This document shows, piece by piece, positions 27,757 through 35,944 of a stretch of 64,000 nucleotides of DNA (the first letter of the stretch is position 1; the number at the start of each line of letters is the position of its first letter). The notes beneath the pieces are model-generated. The model was given only the letters and a program-made list of their open reading frames with translations. It ran no database searches and had not been told where the DNA came from. The DNA is taken from assembly GCF_000371925.1 (NCBI RefSeq), contig NZ_AQVE01000014.1, positions 33,134-97,133 of the forward strand. The letters run 5' to 3'. Source of the DNA: Thiolinea disciformis DSM 14473. Its GTDB lineage: Bacteria; Pseudomonadota; Gammaproteobacteria; Thiotrichales; Thiotrichaceae. The position numbers were made by a program, and so were the translations under genes.

Positions 27757-30588
27757 TTAGCCGGTGTTACGCATGCCTGCCGCTATAGCATTGATAGTAC
27801 GCAACAAAGCCTCTAGCCAAGGCGATTCTTGTCCTGCTGCTAAGGCGCTTCGATGACGGCGCAATAAGGACGTTTGAATATGGTTGAGTGGGTCAAGATA
27901 AGGATAGCGCCGTTTAAGGGAGTATTGCAGCAAAGGCGTATCTTCCATTAATTCCTTATGACCACTAATGTGCAAAATTTCCTTCACCGTCAATAAATAT
28001 TCGGTGCGAATCATGTCGTAGATGTGACGACTATTGTCGGCATCGTGTGCCAAGTGCGAATATTCGCGTGCAATATCCATATCGGCTTTATTCAAAGCCA
28101 TCTGCGTATTGCTGATTAAGGCACGAAACGAAGGCCATTCGCGATACATGGCCTTGAGTTGTTCTGCACCATCGCTGTGTTTGTTTTGATACTCACTCAA
28201 GGCGGTTCCTATGCCATACCAAGCGGGCAGGGTATGACGCGATTGCGCCCAGCCAAATACCCAAGGAATCGCACGAATCGAGTATTTACTGCGAATCGTT
28301 TGCTTACGATGGGCGGGACGCGAACCAATATTGAGCTGGCTAATTTCTTGAACGGGCGTGGCCTCATAAAAATAGTCCATTAAACCCGGTGTGTCATCGG
28401 TTAAGGCGCGATAACTACGCTCACCGCTTGCAGCTAATTCACTCATGGCTTGCATGAACGCAGCGCTAAATTCGGGGCGCGGCTTGACTAAATCGACGCT
28501 GGCCTTTAATAAGCCCGTTGCACCTACGCCTAATTCATAAACGGCTGTTTCAAGATTGCTGTATTTGGCAGCTAAGACTTCACCTTGTTCGGTAATTTTG
28601 ATTTGACCTTGAACGGTGTGTGGGGGTTGGGCAATGATCGCTTCGTGGGTAGGACCACCTCCACGGCCTACTGTACCGCCACGCCCATGAAATAAGCGGC
28701 AGACAATGCCATGCTGCTTGGTTAAGCCAATGACTTCTTTTTGTGCGTTATACAAATTCCAGTTGGAAGCTAAAATGCCGCCATCTTTACTGGAATCCGA
28801 ATAGCCCAGCATAACTTCTTGCAAATCACCCGAAGCTTTTAATAAAGCACGATAAGCTTCATTATTAAGTACAGTACCCAGTACTGCGCTAATGCGTTTT
28901 AGGTCATCAATCGTTTCAAATAAAGGTGATACTCGCACATAGCAATACAGGCTGTGATCCGCGTTATAGCCTACTAATCCGGCGAGTTTGGCAAGGAATA
29001 AGACTTCCAGTAAGTGGCTAGCATGATGAGTCATAGAGATGACATAAGTGCCAAAAATACCGGTATCAGATTCCACACGCATTTCGCTAATGGTGTCGAA
29101 TACTTCCATCACTTCAATAGAACGCGCGCTTAGCTTGGGGCGGTGTGGCATGGGCAAGCGATTACGCATGAGTAAATCGCTTAATAATGCAAGGCGTTGT
29201 TCTTCAGAAAGTTCCAAGTAGTCAGGACATAAATCGGTAATCTTGAGTGCTTCTGCAACGGTTTCACTATGAATGGTGGATTCTTGGCGAATATCTAATT
29301 GATACAAGCCAAAGCCGCAAGTTTCCACTAAACGGATTAAATCTTTCAAATCGCGCCCCGCAATGGGAGCATCATGGTGGCTACGCAACGAGCGATCAAT
29401 TAAGCGTAACTCTTCCAAAAATACGCTAGCACTGTTATACGCATCCCAAGGTAAAACTGCATAATCTGTTTTGAGACGGGTTTTAACGGTGGAGAGCGTC
29501 TGCTGTAATTTGTGGCGCATTAAGCTTAATAAGCGCCGATAAGGTTCTTCTGAGAAAGTGACGGTTTTGTTCGCGAAGAGGTGGCTACCAAGACGCTCAT
29601 TCTCGGTATTCAAATAGGCCATAAATTCAGCGCTAGGCTGGATGAATTGCAGCGAATGCGAGAGCATATTGCGCAGATTTTCCACGCGCTTTAGGTATTC
29701 AGTGAGCGCTTGCTCCATGCCTAAGCGAATGGCTTTGCGCGTGATGGCGGCGGTAACAAACGGATTGCCATCGCGATCACCCCCAATCCATGAGCCAATA
29801 CGCAGAAAGCTCGGTATACTAATGCGGTCTTGGGGATAAGCATACCGCACGGCACGTTCGAAATAGCGATACAGCATGGGAATCGCTTCAAACAAACTTT
29901 CTTGGAAATAATAAAGCCCATAGCGTACTTCATCTTCCACGGTAGGTTTGCGGATCCGCACCTCATTCGTGCGCCATAGCATTTGAATATGCCCTTTTAA
30001 CTGGCGCAGCAATGAGGCATGTTCATCATCACCTAAGCCGGGCGATTCCAATTCATCAATTGCCAAGAAAATATGTCGGTGTAAATCCATCAAGGTGCGG
30101 CGGCGCGCTTCCGTAGGATGTGCTGTAAAGACGGGAATATAACGCAGTTGATTCATCAAATATTGCATTTGCTCGGCGGTAATGCCCGAGTCACGCAATT
30201 CAACCACAGCGCGCCGTGCTGAGCCTTTCCACAACAAAGGATCGCCGTGGGCAAAGCGATTACGCCTTTCGCGGTGCTGAAAATCTTCTTCGGCAATATT
30301 GGTGAGAATATAAAACGCATTGAAGGCACGGATCACTTTTTCTAGCTGATCTACACTTAAAGCTAAGATAAAGTCCATTAATTCCTGCCTTAGGTTTGGA
30401 TCATCTTGTTGGCGCAGGGAGATATAGCCACGGCGTAGTTTTTCAACAGCCTGATACAGTTCTTCACCTTCTAATTCGCGTAATACAGAGCCTAGTAAAT
30501 CGCCAAGGCGACGTACTTTATCTTGTAATACATTCAAATTTTCCAAAGGGGGCGGTGTCGAGGGAGTGGATGTAGGCGTCATCGTCAT
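27757..30588 (-). CDS. ppc: phosphoenolpyruvate carboxylase
   Basis: A 943-residue cytoplasmic enzyme that carboxylates PEP to oxaloacetate, refilling the TCA cycle or feeding carbon fixation. Signature sites: VFTAHPTEARRRT (catalytic histidine region), GGDRDGNPFV, LGYSDSSKDGG (lysine motif), the glycine loop GRGGTVGRGGGPTHEA, and the conserved C-terminal MRNTG. Somewhat longer than the E. coli enzyme (883), with a proline/threonine-rich N-terminal extension. It is monocistronic and divergent from the phasin gene. Confidence 0.97.
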   Translation of the reverse strand: MTMTPTSTPSTPPPLENLNVLQDKVRRLGDLLGSVLRELEGEELYQAVEKLRRGYISLRQQDDPNLRQELMDFILALSVDQLEKVIRAFNAFYILTNIAEEDFQHRERRNRFAHGDPLLWKGSARRAVVELRDSGITAEQMQYLMNQLRYIPVFTAHPTEARRRTLMDLHRHIFLAIDELESPGLGDDEHASLLRQLKGHIQMLWRTNEVRIRKPTVEDEVRYGLYYFQESLFEAIPMLYRYFERAVRYAYPQDRISIPSFLRIGSWIGGDRDGNPFVTAAITRKAIRLGMEQALTEYLKRVENLRNMLSHSLQFIQPSAEFMAYLNTENERLGSHLFANKTVTFSEEPYRRLLSLMRHKLQQTLSTVKTRLKTDYAVLPWDAYNSASVFLEELRLIDRSLRSHHDAPIAGRDLKDLIRLVETCGFGLYQLDIRQESTIHSETVAEALKITDLCPDYLELSEEQRLALLSDLLMRNRLPMPHRPKLSARSIEVMEVFDTISEMRVESDTGIFGTYVISMTHHASHLLEVLFLAKLAGLVGYNADHSLYCYVRVSPLFETIDDLKRISAVLGTVLNNEAYRALLKASGDLQEVMLGYSDSSKDGGILASNWNLYNAQKEVIGLTKQHGIVCRLFHGRGGTVGRGGGPTHEAIIAQPPHTVQGQIKITEQGEVLAAKYSNLETAVYELGVGATGLLKASVDLVKPRPEFSAAFMQAMSELAASGERSYRALTDDTPGLMDYFYEATPVQEISQLNIGSRPAHRKQTIRSKYSIRAIPWVFGWAQSRHTLPAWYGIGTALSEYQNKHSDGAEQLKAMYREWPSFRALISNTQMALNKADMDIAREYSHLAHDADNSRHIYDMIRTEYLLTVKEILHISGHKELMEDTPLLQYSLKRRYPYLDPLNHIQTSLLRRHRSALAAGQESPWLEALLRTINAIAAGMRNTG

Positions 30589-30724
30589 AGTATTTGCTCA
30601 TGGTGGTTTGTGAACAATCAAGCACGCAGCAAAAATTATGCCGCAAGTTTTTCGCGAAACCTATAGCTGAGTGATAACTTCCAAGACGGGTAAGAAAAAG
30701 TACCGCAAAAAAACCAAAAAATTT

Positions 30725-30787
30725 TTGTGCAAAGCAACAAAATTAGTTGACAGGCGGTGTGAATTTTATTATTGTGCACTGCAACAA
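30725..30787. promoter_or_regulatory. two candidate PhaR operators flanking the phaP promoter
   Basis: TTGTGCAAAGCAACAA (30725-30740) and TTGTGCACTGCAACAA (30772-30787) are identical at 14 of 16 positions and nearly palindromic (TTGTGC...GCA-CAA). One lies just upstream of the -35 box, the other overlaps the -10 and start site, an ideal place for repression. PhaR proteins are known to bind TGC/GCA-rich sites before phasin genes; assignment to PhaR here is inference. Confidence 0.6.
30747..30775 (+). promoter_or_regulatory. sigma-70 promoter of phaP
   Basis: TTGACA, a 17-base spacer, then TATTGT, about 75 bp before the phasin start. The -35 is perfect and the -10 matches 4 of 6. Confidence 0.65.
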
Positions 30788-30848
30788 AGAACAAGAACGA
30801 ATGCACTAACCAGTAACTTCATATTAATTTTTTAGTAGGATTGAAATC

Positions 30849-31301
30849 ATGACTAACGCTGTAGTTGATACATTAAAAGACCTGAATGAAAAATCAGTTA
30901 AATCTGCCAAGCGTGTTGGCGAATTGAACCTGAAAACTTTCGAAGAATTAGCAGCAAAGCAAACCAAGTTAATGAATACTTGTTTTGAAGCAGGTACTAA
31001 AAACTTTGAAGCTCTAACGAAAGCTAAAAATCCTCAAGAATTTATGTCTTTACAACAAGAAGCATTAAAAGGCTATGGCGAACAATGGTTAGCTAGTTTG
31101 CGTGAATCAGCTGACGTATTAAACGCAGCGCGCAATGAATTATTAGCTATCGTTGAAGAAGCGACTAAAGCAGCTTCTGAAGGTACTCAGAAATTGGCTG
31201 AAGTTAGCAAGCAAGCTTTCAACGAGAACATGGAAAAAGCAAATGAAGCGATGAACAAAGTGGTTGCTTCTGCTGCACCAGCAGCTTCTAAAAAGTCTTA
31301 A
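30849..31301 (+). CDS. phaP: phasin (PHA granule-associated protein)
   Basis: A 150-residue, mostly helical, lysine/glutamate/alanine-rich protein of the phasin family. It coats PHB granules and controls their size and number. The middle part KAKNPQEFMSLQQEALKGYG and the C-terminal alanine-rich tail ending in lysines and serine are typical. AGGATTGAAATC precedes the ATG. It is convergent with phaR and preceded by a good promoter flanked by candidate PhaR operators, so it is probably derepressed when PHA accumulates. Confidence 0.92.
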   Translation: MTNAVVDTLKDLNEKSVKSAKRVGELNLKTFEELAAKQTKLMNTCFEAGTKNFEALTKAKNPQEFMSLQQEALKGYGEQWLASLRESADVLNAARNELLAIVEEATKAASEGTQKLAEVSKQAFNENMEKANEAMNKVVASAAPAASKKS

Positions 31302-31382
31302 GTTTTAGATCGATTTAGTTGTCCAGCAGCCGGGTGCTTACTCCTCTCCTCCTCCTCTAGTATCCGGTTGCTCATTTTTCTT

Positions 31383-31406
31383 ACCCGCTTTAGCGGGTAT
31401 TTTTGT
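31383..31406 (+). terminator. terminator of phaP
   Basis: ACCCGCT-tta-GCGGGT followed by ATTTTTG, between the convergent phaP and phaR genes. Confidence 0.8.
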
Positions 31407-31422
31407 ATCTGCTGCTGTGGTT

Positions 31423-31884
31423 TTACTCGTGATCTTTTTTGCTAGTCATATTTTTCAATAATTCCTGCTGCATTTTATTCCAAGCCTGCATATTTTGCTC
31501 ACCAAGCTTTAACCAATTGTCTAACGGTGTCCCCGCTAAAGCTTTTTGCATTTGTTCAGTGAGAGCCTGTTGATGCATACCAAATACATTCAAGCTTTGT
31601 TCAAGGAAAGTGCTAAAACCCTGTTGAGTACTCAGGCCATAATGGCGAATAAATTGGGCTAGCAATTCTGCAGTAAATAAAGGTTTTCCAGCCGACTCTT
31701 GTTCCAAAATGATTTGCAATAAAATGCTGCGGGTAATGTCTTCACCCGTTTGGCGATCAATCACTTGAAATGGCGTTTGATTCATAACCAAGTCACGTAC
31801 ATCGTTCAAAGTGATGTAACAGCTTTGATGGGTATCATAAAGGCGGCGGTTAGGGTATTTTTTAATGATACGGGTTGTTAGCAT
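31423..31884 (-). CDS. phaR: polyhydroxyalkanoate synthesis repressor PhaR
   Basis: A 153-residue repressor. The N-terminal PHB/PHA accumulation DNA-binding domain is clear (RIIKKYPNRRLYDTHQS, then YITLNDVRDLV), followed by the PHB_acc repeat (about 60-105; LQIILEQESAG, LLAQFIRHYG) that senses granules. In relatives it binds phasin and its own promoters and is titrated away by nascent PHB. I start it at the ATG at 31884; an in-frame TTG four codons upstream is less likely. A TGTGCAACAA element at 32008-32017 could be an autoregulatory site. Confidence 0.93.
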   Translation of the reverse strand: MLTTRIIKKYPNRRLYDTHQSCYITLNDVRDLVMNQTPFQVIDRQTGEDITRSILLQIILEQESAGKPLFTAELLAQFIRHYGLSTQQGFSTFLEQSLNVFGMHQQALTEQMQKALAGTPLDNWLKLGEQNMQAWNKMQQELLKNMTSKKDHE

Positions 31885-32050
31885 GTATCTTACCAATAGG
31901 GTTTATAACCAATGATTGGCACTAATGGTTTCATCGGTGCTGGGTGCTGGTCATGGATGACTGATTGTTTTAATCTGTAGATGCTATTTTGATGGTTAGT
32001 AAAGCACTGTGCAACAAGTTGAAAATAATTAATAAAAACAAAGTGCCAAC

Positions 32051-32105
32051 TCGCTAGCCTAACAAGCGATATAGAATCTCTATATCGCTTGCGACGCGGC
32101 TAGCG
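32051..32105 (-). repeat. nested inverted repeat after phaB
   Basis: Inner perfect 13-bp stem CAAGCGATATAGA-atc-TCTATATCGCTTG (32063-32091), enclosed by an outer pair CGCTAGCC (32052-32059) and GGCTAGCG (32098-32105). It starts three bases beyond the phaB stop, so it is probably a transcript-end hairpin, though no T-tract follows on the minus strand. Confidence 0.65.
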
Positions 32106-32107
32106 TC

Positions 32108-32836
32108 TTAGTGCATGAATTGACCGCCATTGGCAGAAATATTCGCGCCTGTAATGAAGGCTGCATCGTCAGAAGCTAAGAATGCTACGGTTGCTGCAAT
32201 TTCTTCAGGCTTGCCTAAGCGCTTCACCGGAATCTGCTCAATGATTTTATTGCGAATATCTTCACGAATCGCCATGACCATTTCAGTGCCGATATAGCCC
32301 GGAGAAACGGTATTGACGGTAACGCCTTTGCTAACACCTTCTTGCGCTAATGCCATAGTAAAGCCATGTACGCCTGCTTTAGCAGAACTATAGTTGACTT
32401 GACCCGATTGGCCTTTTTGACCATTAACTGAGGAGATATTGATGATACGACCAAAACCACGCTCAGTCATTCCTTCGAAGAATTGATGGCAAACATTGAA
32501 TAAGCTGTCTAGATTCGTGGAAATAACTGCACGCCACATATCGGGTGTCATTTTCAGGAAGCGAGCGTCACGCGTAATGCCTGCGTTATTAACGATTACA
32601 TCGACTTGGCCATGATCCGCTAAAACTTTAGCTTTCAATTCTTGGCAAGAGGCATAGTCGCTAACGTTGCAAGGGTAGATGGAGGCTTTGAAATTTTGTT
32701 TCGCTGCCCACGCTTTTGCTTGCTCCTCTGGCTCGAAATAAGTACTGATGATCGTGAAGCCGTTATCTGCTAAACGTTGACAAACAGCGGTGCCAATACC
32801 CCCTGTGCCACCAGTTACCAATGCAATTTTGCTCAT
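32108..32836 (-). CDS. phaB: acetoacetyl-CoA reductase
   Basis: A 242-residue short-chain dehydrogenase that reduces acetoacetyl-CoA to (R)-3-hydroxybutyryl-CoA, the PHB monomer, normally with NADPH. Rossmann motif TGGTGGIGTAV, NNAGITRDARF, active-site INISSVNGQKGQSGQVNYSSAK (Ser, Tyr-x3-Lys) and the C-terminal ISANGGQFMH are all PhaB-like. AAGGACTTGAGCT before the ATG is the ribosome site. A FabG role is less likely given the PHA neighbours. It is read away from phaEC. Confidence 0.92.
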   Translation of the reverse strand: MSKIALVTGGTGGIGTAVCQRLADNGFTIISTYFEPEEQAKAWAAKQNFKASIYPCNVSDYASCQELKAKVLADHGQVDVIVNNAGITRDARFLKMTPDMWRAVISTNLDSLFNVCHQFFEGMTERGFGRIINISSVNGQKGQSGQVNYSSAKAGVHGFTMALAQEGVSKGVTVNTVSPGYIGTEMVMAIREDIRNKIIEQIPVKRLGKPEEIAATVAFLASDDAAFITGANISANGGQFMH

Positions 32837-33198
32837 AGCTCAAGTCCTTTGTGGAAAATTTAGATTGATTTCCAATAAACCGCGTGGTTGGGTTCATTGG
32901 GTTCGTAGCAAGCCCGCTCGCTTCAGGCGTTCATAGTCGCTGGTGCAGGGTCTTCTTGCATCATAACAGGAAGCAGTCCCACACTGGCAAGCGCTTTGAT
33001 TTTTCCTATATTATCTTAAGAATCGTGTGTTGATTCTGGGGAATCAGATCCTAGCGTTAAGATAGGGTGAAACAGCGTAGCCCAATTCTTTGTCTAACCG
33101 TGGCAATATTACCCGCAAATACTAGCATTTGCGTGTGTTGCGCCGCAAAAACTACCATGATATGGTTGAATCGCACAACCATTTTGTCGGAGATAAGT
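32837..33198. other. divergent regulatory region between phaB and phaE
   Basis: About 360 bp with no gene. It holds several palindromes: TGATTC-tggg-GAATCA (33031-33046), CGCAAAT-N6-ATTTGCG (33114-33133), and TTGCG-c-CGCAA (about 33138-33148). These are candidate operators for divergent phaB and phaEC promoters. I could not fix the promoter cores. Confidence 0.5.
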
Positions 33199-34185
33199 AT
33201 GAACACCACCGGTTGGCAACAAGACTTGCTAAATACTTGGCTTGAAACACAAAAAATCTGGTGGGAACACACGGCTCAAGTCCTCCAAACCACTACCTCA
33301 CTACCTATTCAGGTTTCCAACAATCCTGACTGGAGCAAGCAAATTGATCAGTGGTGGGAAAGCGCCATCACTTATACGCCTCCGCATTTACAAGATGTTC
33401 TAAATCGTGTTTTGTCCATGAGTCGCAGCTATTTGGAGTTAGCTGAGCAAATCTATACGAAAGTCCATAACAGCGATGCTGCAACACCATTAGAGGCGTG
33501 GCTGGTTTCGATGGAACAGACGTTTTTAACCCAGTGGCAACAACAGAAAAAATCGTATAGTGGTGGTTTTGGCTTGGCGGGCAGCTTGTTTGAAGGCTGG
33601 CATCATTTGGTCAATCAGTTGCCCGGGATGCCAGTGATGCCAGCATCCATGCGCGGCCAAACTGCGAATCCCCAAGAGTGGCTCAATTACTGGCAAAAAT
33701 CCCTGAGTATCCCTAATGCGTCATCACTGGCTCAGCAGCAAACTTGGCAGGCTCTGTTGCCATTGATTAATAATTATCAAACCTCTTTAGCGGCGTTTAT
33801 GGATGCGATGGCGCAACAAAATTTAGAGGCGCTGCAACAGTTGCGTGCTCGCTTGTGGCACATGGCAGGGGAGGGGCGCTCCATTCGCCATTTGCGTGCT
33901 TTATATGATTTGTGGGTAACCGTGAGTGAGGAGTCTTATGCGCGTTTTGCGCTAAGTGATCAGTACCAAGTGGTCTATGGTGATTTGGTGAATGCACATA
34001 TGGCTCTACGCAAAGGTTTTGGTGAAGCACTTACGCAGCATATGCATACTTTGAATTTGCCGGTGCGTTCCGATTTAGATGAGTTATATCGAAAGCAGCA
34101 TGAATTGCGCCGCGAAAATTGCGCATTGCGTCGCCAACTGGCGCAATTGGAACGTCGTTTAGATGCATTAAACACACAGTCATAA
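33199..34185 (+). CDS. phaE: class III PHA synthase subunit PhaE
   Basis: A 328-residue PhaE, the non-catalytic partner that activates PhaC in class III PHA synthases. I start it at the ATG at 33199 (MNTTGWQQDLLNTWLETQKIW) because GGAG lies 8 bases upstream; the longer frame from a GTG at 33067 has an unlikely cysteine-rich lead. Tryptophan-rich N-terminal half, ALYDLWVTVSEESYARFA in the middle, and a C-terminal coiled coil (HELRRENCALRRQLAQLERR) are family-typical. It lies 10 bp before phaC. Confidence 0.92.
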   Translation: MNTTGWQQDLLNTWLETQKIWWEHTAQVLQTTTSLPIQVSNNPDWSKQIDQWWESAITYTPPHLQDVLNRVLSMSRSYLELAEQIYTKVHNSDAATPLEAWLVSMEQTFLTQWQQQKKSYSGGFGLAGSLFEGWHHLVNQLPGMPVMPASMRGQTANPQEWLNYWQKSLSIPNASSLAQQQTWQALLPLINNYQTSLAAFMDAMAQQNLEALQQLRARLWHMAGEGRSIRHLRALYDLWVTVSEESYARFALSDQYQVVYGDLVNAHMALRKGFGEALTQHMHTLNLPVRSDLDELYRKQHELRRENCALRRQLAQLERRLDALNTQS

Positions 34186-34195
34186 GGAGAGTTCA

Positions 34196-35275
34196 ATGCC
34201 GCCGTTTCAGATGCCCGCCGAAGCGATTGCTGATGAGGTAAAAAACTTTCAAGAGAAGCTCATGGGCGGAGTGAGTAATTTATTGGATATGCCCGAAGTG
34301 CGTGTTGGCATTACACCACATGAAGTGGTTTATCAAGAAGATAAAGTGCGCTTGTTGCATTATTACTGTGATGAAACCAGCGCCCAAGCCGAACCGCGTA
34401 ATCCCATTCCCCTCGTTGTTGTGTATGCCTTGATAAATCGCCCTTATATGTTGGATTTGCAAGAAGGGCGCTCGACATTACGCTGTCTATTAGAAGCGGG
34501 ACAGGACGTTTATCTGGTGGATTGGGGTTATCCTGAAGCAGCCGAACGCTTTCTTACCCTAGATGATTATCTGAATGATTATCTTGATCTTTGTATTGAT
34601 AAAGTTTGTGAAGTTACTGGCTCCAATCAGGTTAACCTCTTAGGGATTTGTCAGGGTGGAACGTTTAGCCTGTGTTACAGCGCTATGCATCCGGAAAAAA
34701 TCAAAAATTTAGTGACCATGGTTACGCCGGTTGATTTTCAAACGCCGGATAGCCATTTGAGCCATTGGGCGCAGAATGTCGACATTGATTTATTAGTAGA
34801 CACGCTGGGGAATATCCCTGGGGCTTTATTGAATTGGACTTTTCTCAACTTAAAGCCCTATCAACTGATGGGACAAAAATACCTAAATATGGTTGACATG
34901 ATGAGCGACAAAACCTTGTTGCAAAATTTCATGCGCATGGAAAAGTGGATTTTTGATAGCCCTGATCAAGCGGGTGAAACCTTCCGCCAATTTATTAAAG
35001 ATTTCTACCAAGCTAATCGTTTGATCAATAACACACTTCAGATTGGCGATTATCAGGTTGATTTAGCCAACATCACGATGCCAGTATTGAATGTCTATGC
35101 GGAACAAGATCATTTAGTGCCGCCAAGCTCGTCCAAGGCCCTAAAACATTATGTGAAGAGTGACGATTATGATGAGCTGGTGTTTCAAGGCGGACACATT
35201 GGCATTTATGTGAGTGGTAAAGCTCAAAAAATGATTGCCCCAGCGATTGGTGCGTGGCTGAGTGAGCATCCATGA
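34196..35275 (+). CDS. phaC: class III PHA synthase subunit PhaC
   Basis: A 359-residue catalytic subunit that polymerises 3-hydroxyacyl-CoA at the granule surface. It has the lipase-like box GICQGG (nucleophile Cys152) and an aspartate in YAEQDHLVPP (about 306). The histidine is in QGGHIGIYVSG (about 335). These positions are within three or four residues of the Allochromatium vinosum enzyme, and the roughly 360-residue length identifies class III. AAGGAGAGTTCA precedes the ATG; it is co-transcribed with phaE. Confidence 0.96.
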   Translation: MPPFQMPAEAIADEVKNFQEKLMGGVSNLLDMPEVRVGITPHEVVYQEDKVRLLHYYCDETSAQAEPRNPIPLVVVYALINRPYMLDLQEGRSTLRCLLEAGQDVYLVDWGYPEAAERFLTLDDYLNDYLDLCIDKVCEVTGSNQVNLLGICQGGTFSLCYSAMHPEKIKNLVTMVTPVDFQTPDSHLSHWAQNVDIDLLVDTLGNIPGALLNWTFLNLKPYQLMGQKYLNMVDMMSDKTLLQNFMRMEKWIFDSPDQAGETFRQFIKDFYQANRLINNTLQIGDYQVDLANITMPVLNVYAEQDHLVPPSSSKALKHYVKSDDYDELVFQGGHIGIYVSGKAQKMIAPAIGAWLSEHP

Positions 35276-35315
35276 CAAACTTAGTATTAACTCGGATTTT
35301 CGGTAGCGTTTTTGC

Positions 35316-35344
35316 TTGACGTTTATTCAAAGGGTGCGTATAGT
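35316..35344 (+). promoter_or_regulatory. sigma-70 promoter of the tRNA cluster
   Basis: TTGACG, 17 bases, TATAGT, then a GC-rich discriminator (TCGCGG), as expected for stringently controlled stable-RNA promoters. It lies about 45 bp before tRNA-Pro. Confidence 0.8.
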
Positions 35345-35387
35345 TCGCGGTCTTGAAACGCTGTGCAACGGAGTTTGCCAGTTCAGT

Positions 35388-35464
35388 CGGGGTATAGCGC
35401 AGTCTGGTAGCGCGCCTGTTTTGGGTACAGGATGTCGGGAGTTCGAATCTCTCTACCCCGACCA
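35388..35464 (+). tRNA. tRNA-Pro (TGG)
   Basis: A 77-nt cloverleaf with encoded CCA. Acceptor stem CGGGGTA/TACCCCG, anticodon stem CCTGT/ACAGG with loop TTTGGGT giving anticodon TGG, and GTTCGAATC T-loop. First gene of a tRNA run leading to tig. Confidence 0.97.
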
Positions 35465-35500
35465 TTTTTATAAAGGGTTAGACCGGCTTACATAGTCACT

Positions 35501-35577
<77 letters not shown>

Positions 35578-35613
35578 TCGTTGTCCCGCCTAGACTCAGT
35601 AAAGGTTATCAGT

Positions 35614-35690
35614 GGTGGTTGTAGCTCAGTTGGTAGAGCCCCGGATTGTGATTCCGGTTGTCGTGGGTTCGAGCCCCATCATCCACCCCA
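35614..35690 (+). tRNA. tRNA-His (GTG)
   Basis: A 77-nt gene including the extra 5' G (position -1) opposite C73 and an encoded CCA. Anticodon stem CCGGA/TCCGG with loop TTGTGAT giving GTG. The acceptor stem GTGGTTG/CATCCAC has a T5-T68 mismatch where E. coli has a pair. Confidence 0.95.
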
Positions 35691-35727
35691 CTCCCTTCAT
35701 TTTGGTTATACAAATTCTCCGTTGGTA

Positions 35728-35735
35728 TGTATAAT
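35728..35735 (+). promoter_or_regulatory. candidate extended -10 promoter before tRNA-Leu and tig
   Basis: TGTATAAT: a perfect -10 with an upstream TG, in the gap between tRNA-His and tRNA-Leu. I see no good -35, which extended -10 promoters do not need. It could give tRNA-Leu and tig a promoter of their own. Confidence 0.5.
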
Positions 35736-35788
35736 CGTCCCCTTTCTAGTTTGTCCGCTAAAAATATTAGCAACAAACTAATGAAATA

Positions 35789-35874
<86 letters not shown>

Positions 35875-35944
35875 CCTATAAACAAATTCAAATCCATGAT
35901 GAGCACTCTCCCACACATGATGGCGAGAGTTAAAGAGGTATGGC

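Noticed and set aside
35073..35465. Open frames across the tRNA cluster, including a 130-codon minus-strand frame
   Set aside because: They run through tRNA-Pro and the phaC end; tRNA genes often give spurious frames such as GVERFELPTSCTQ.
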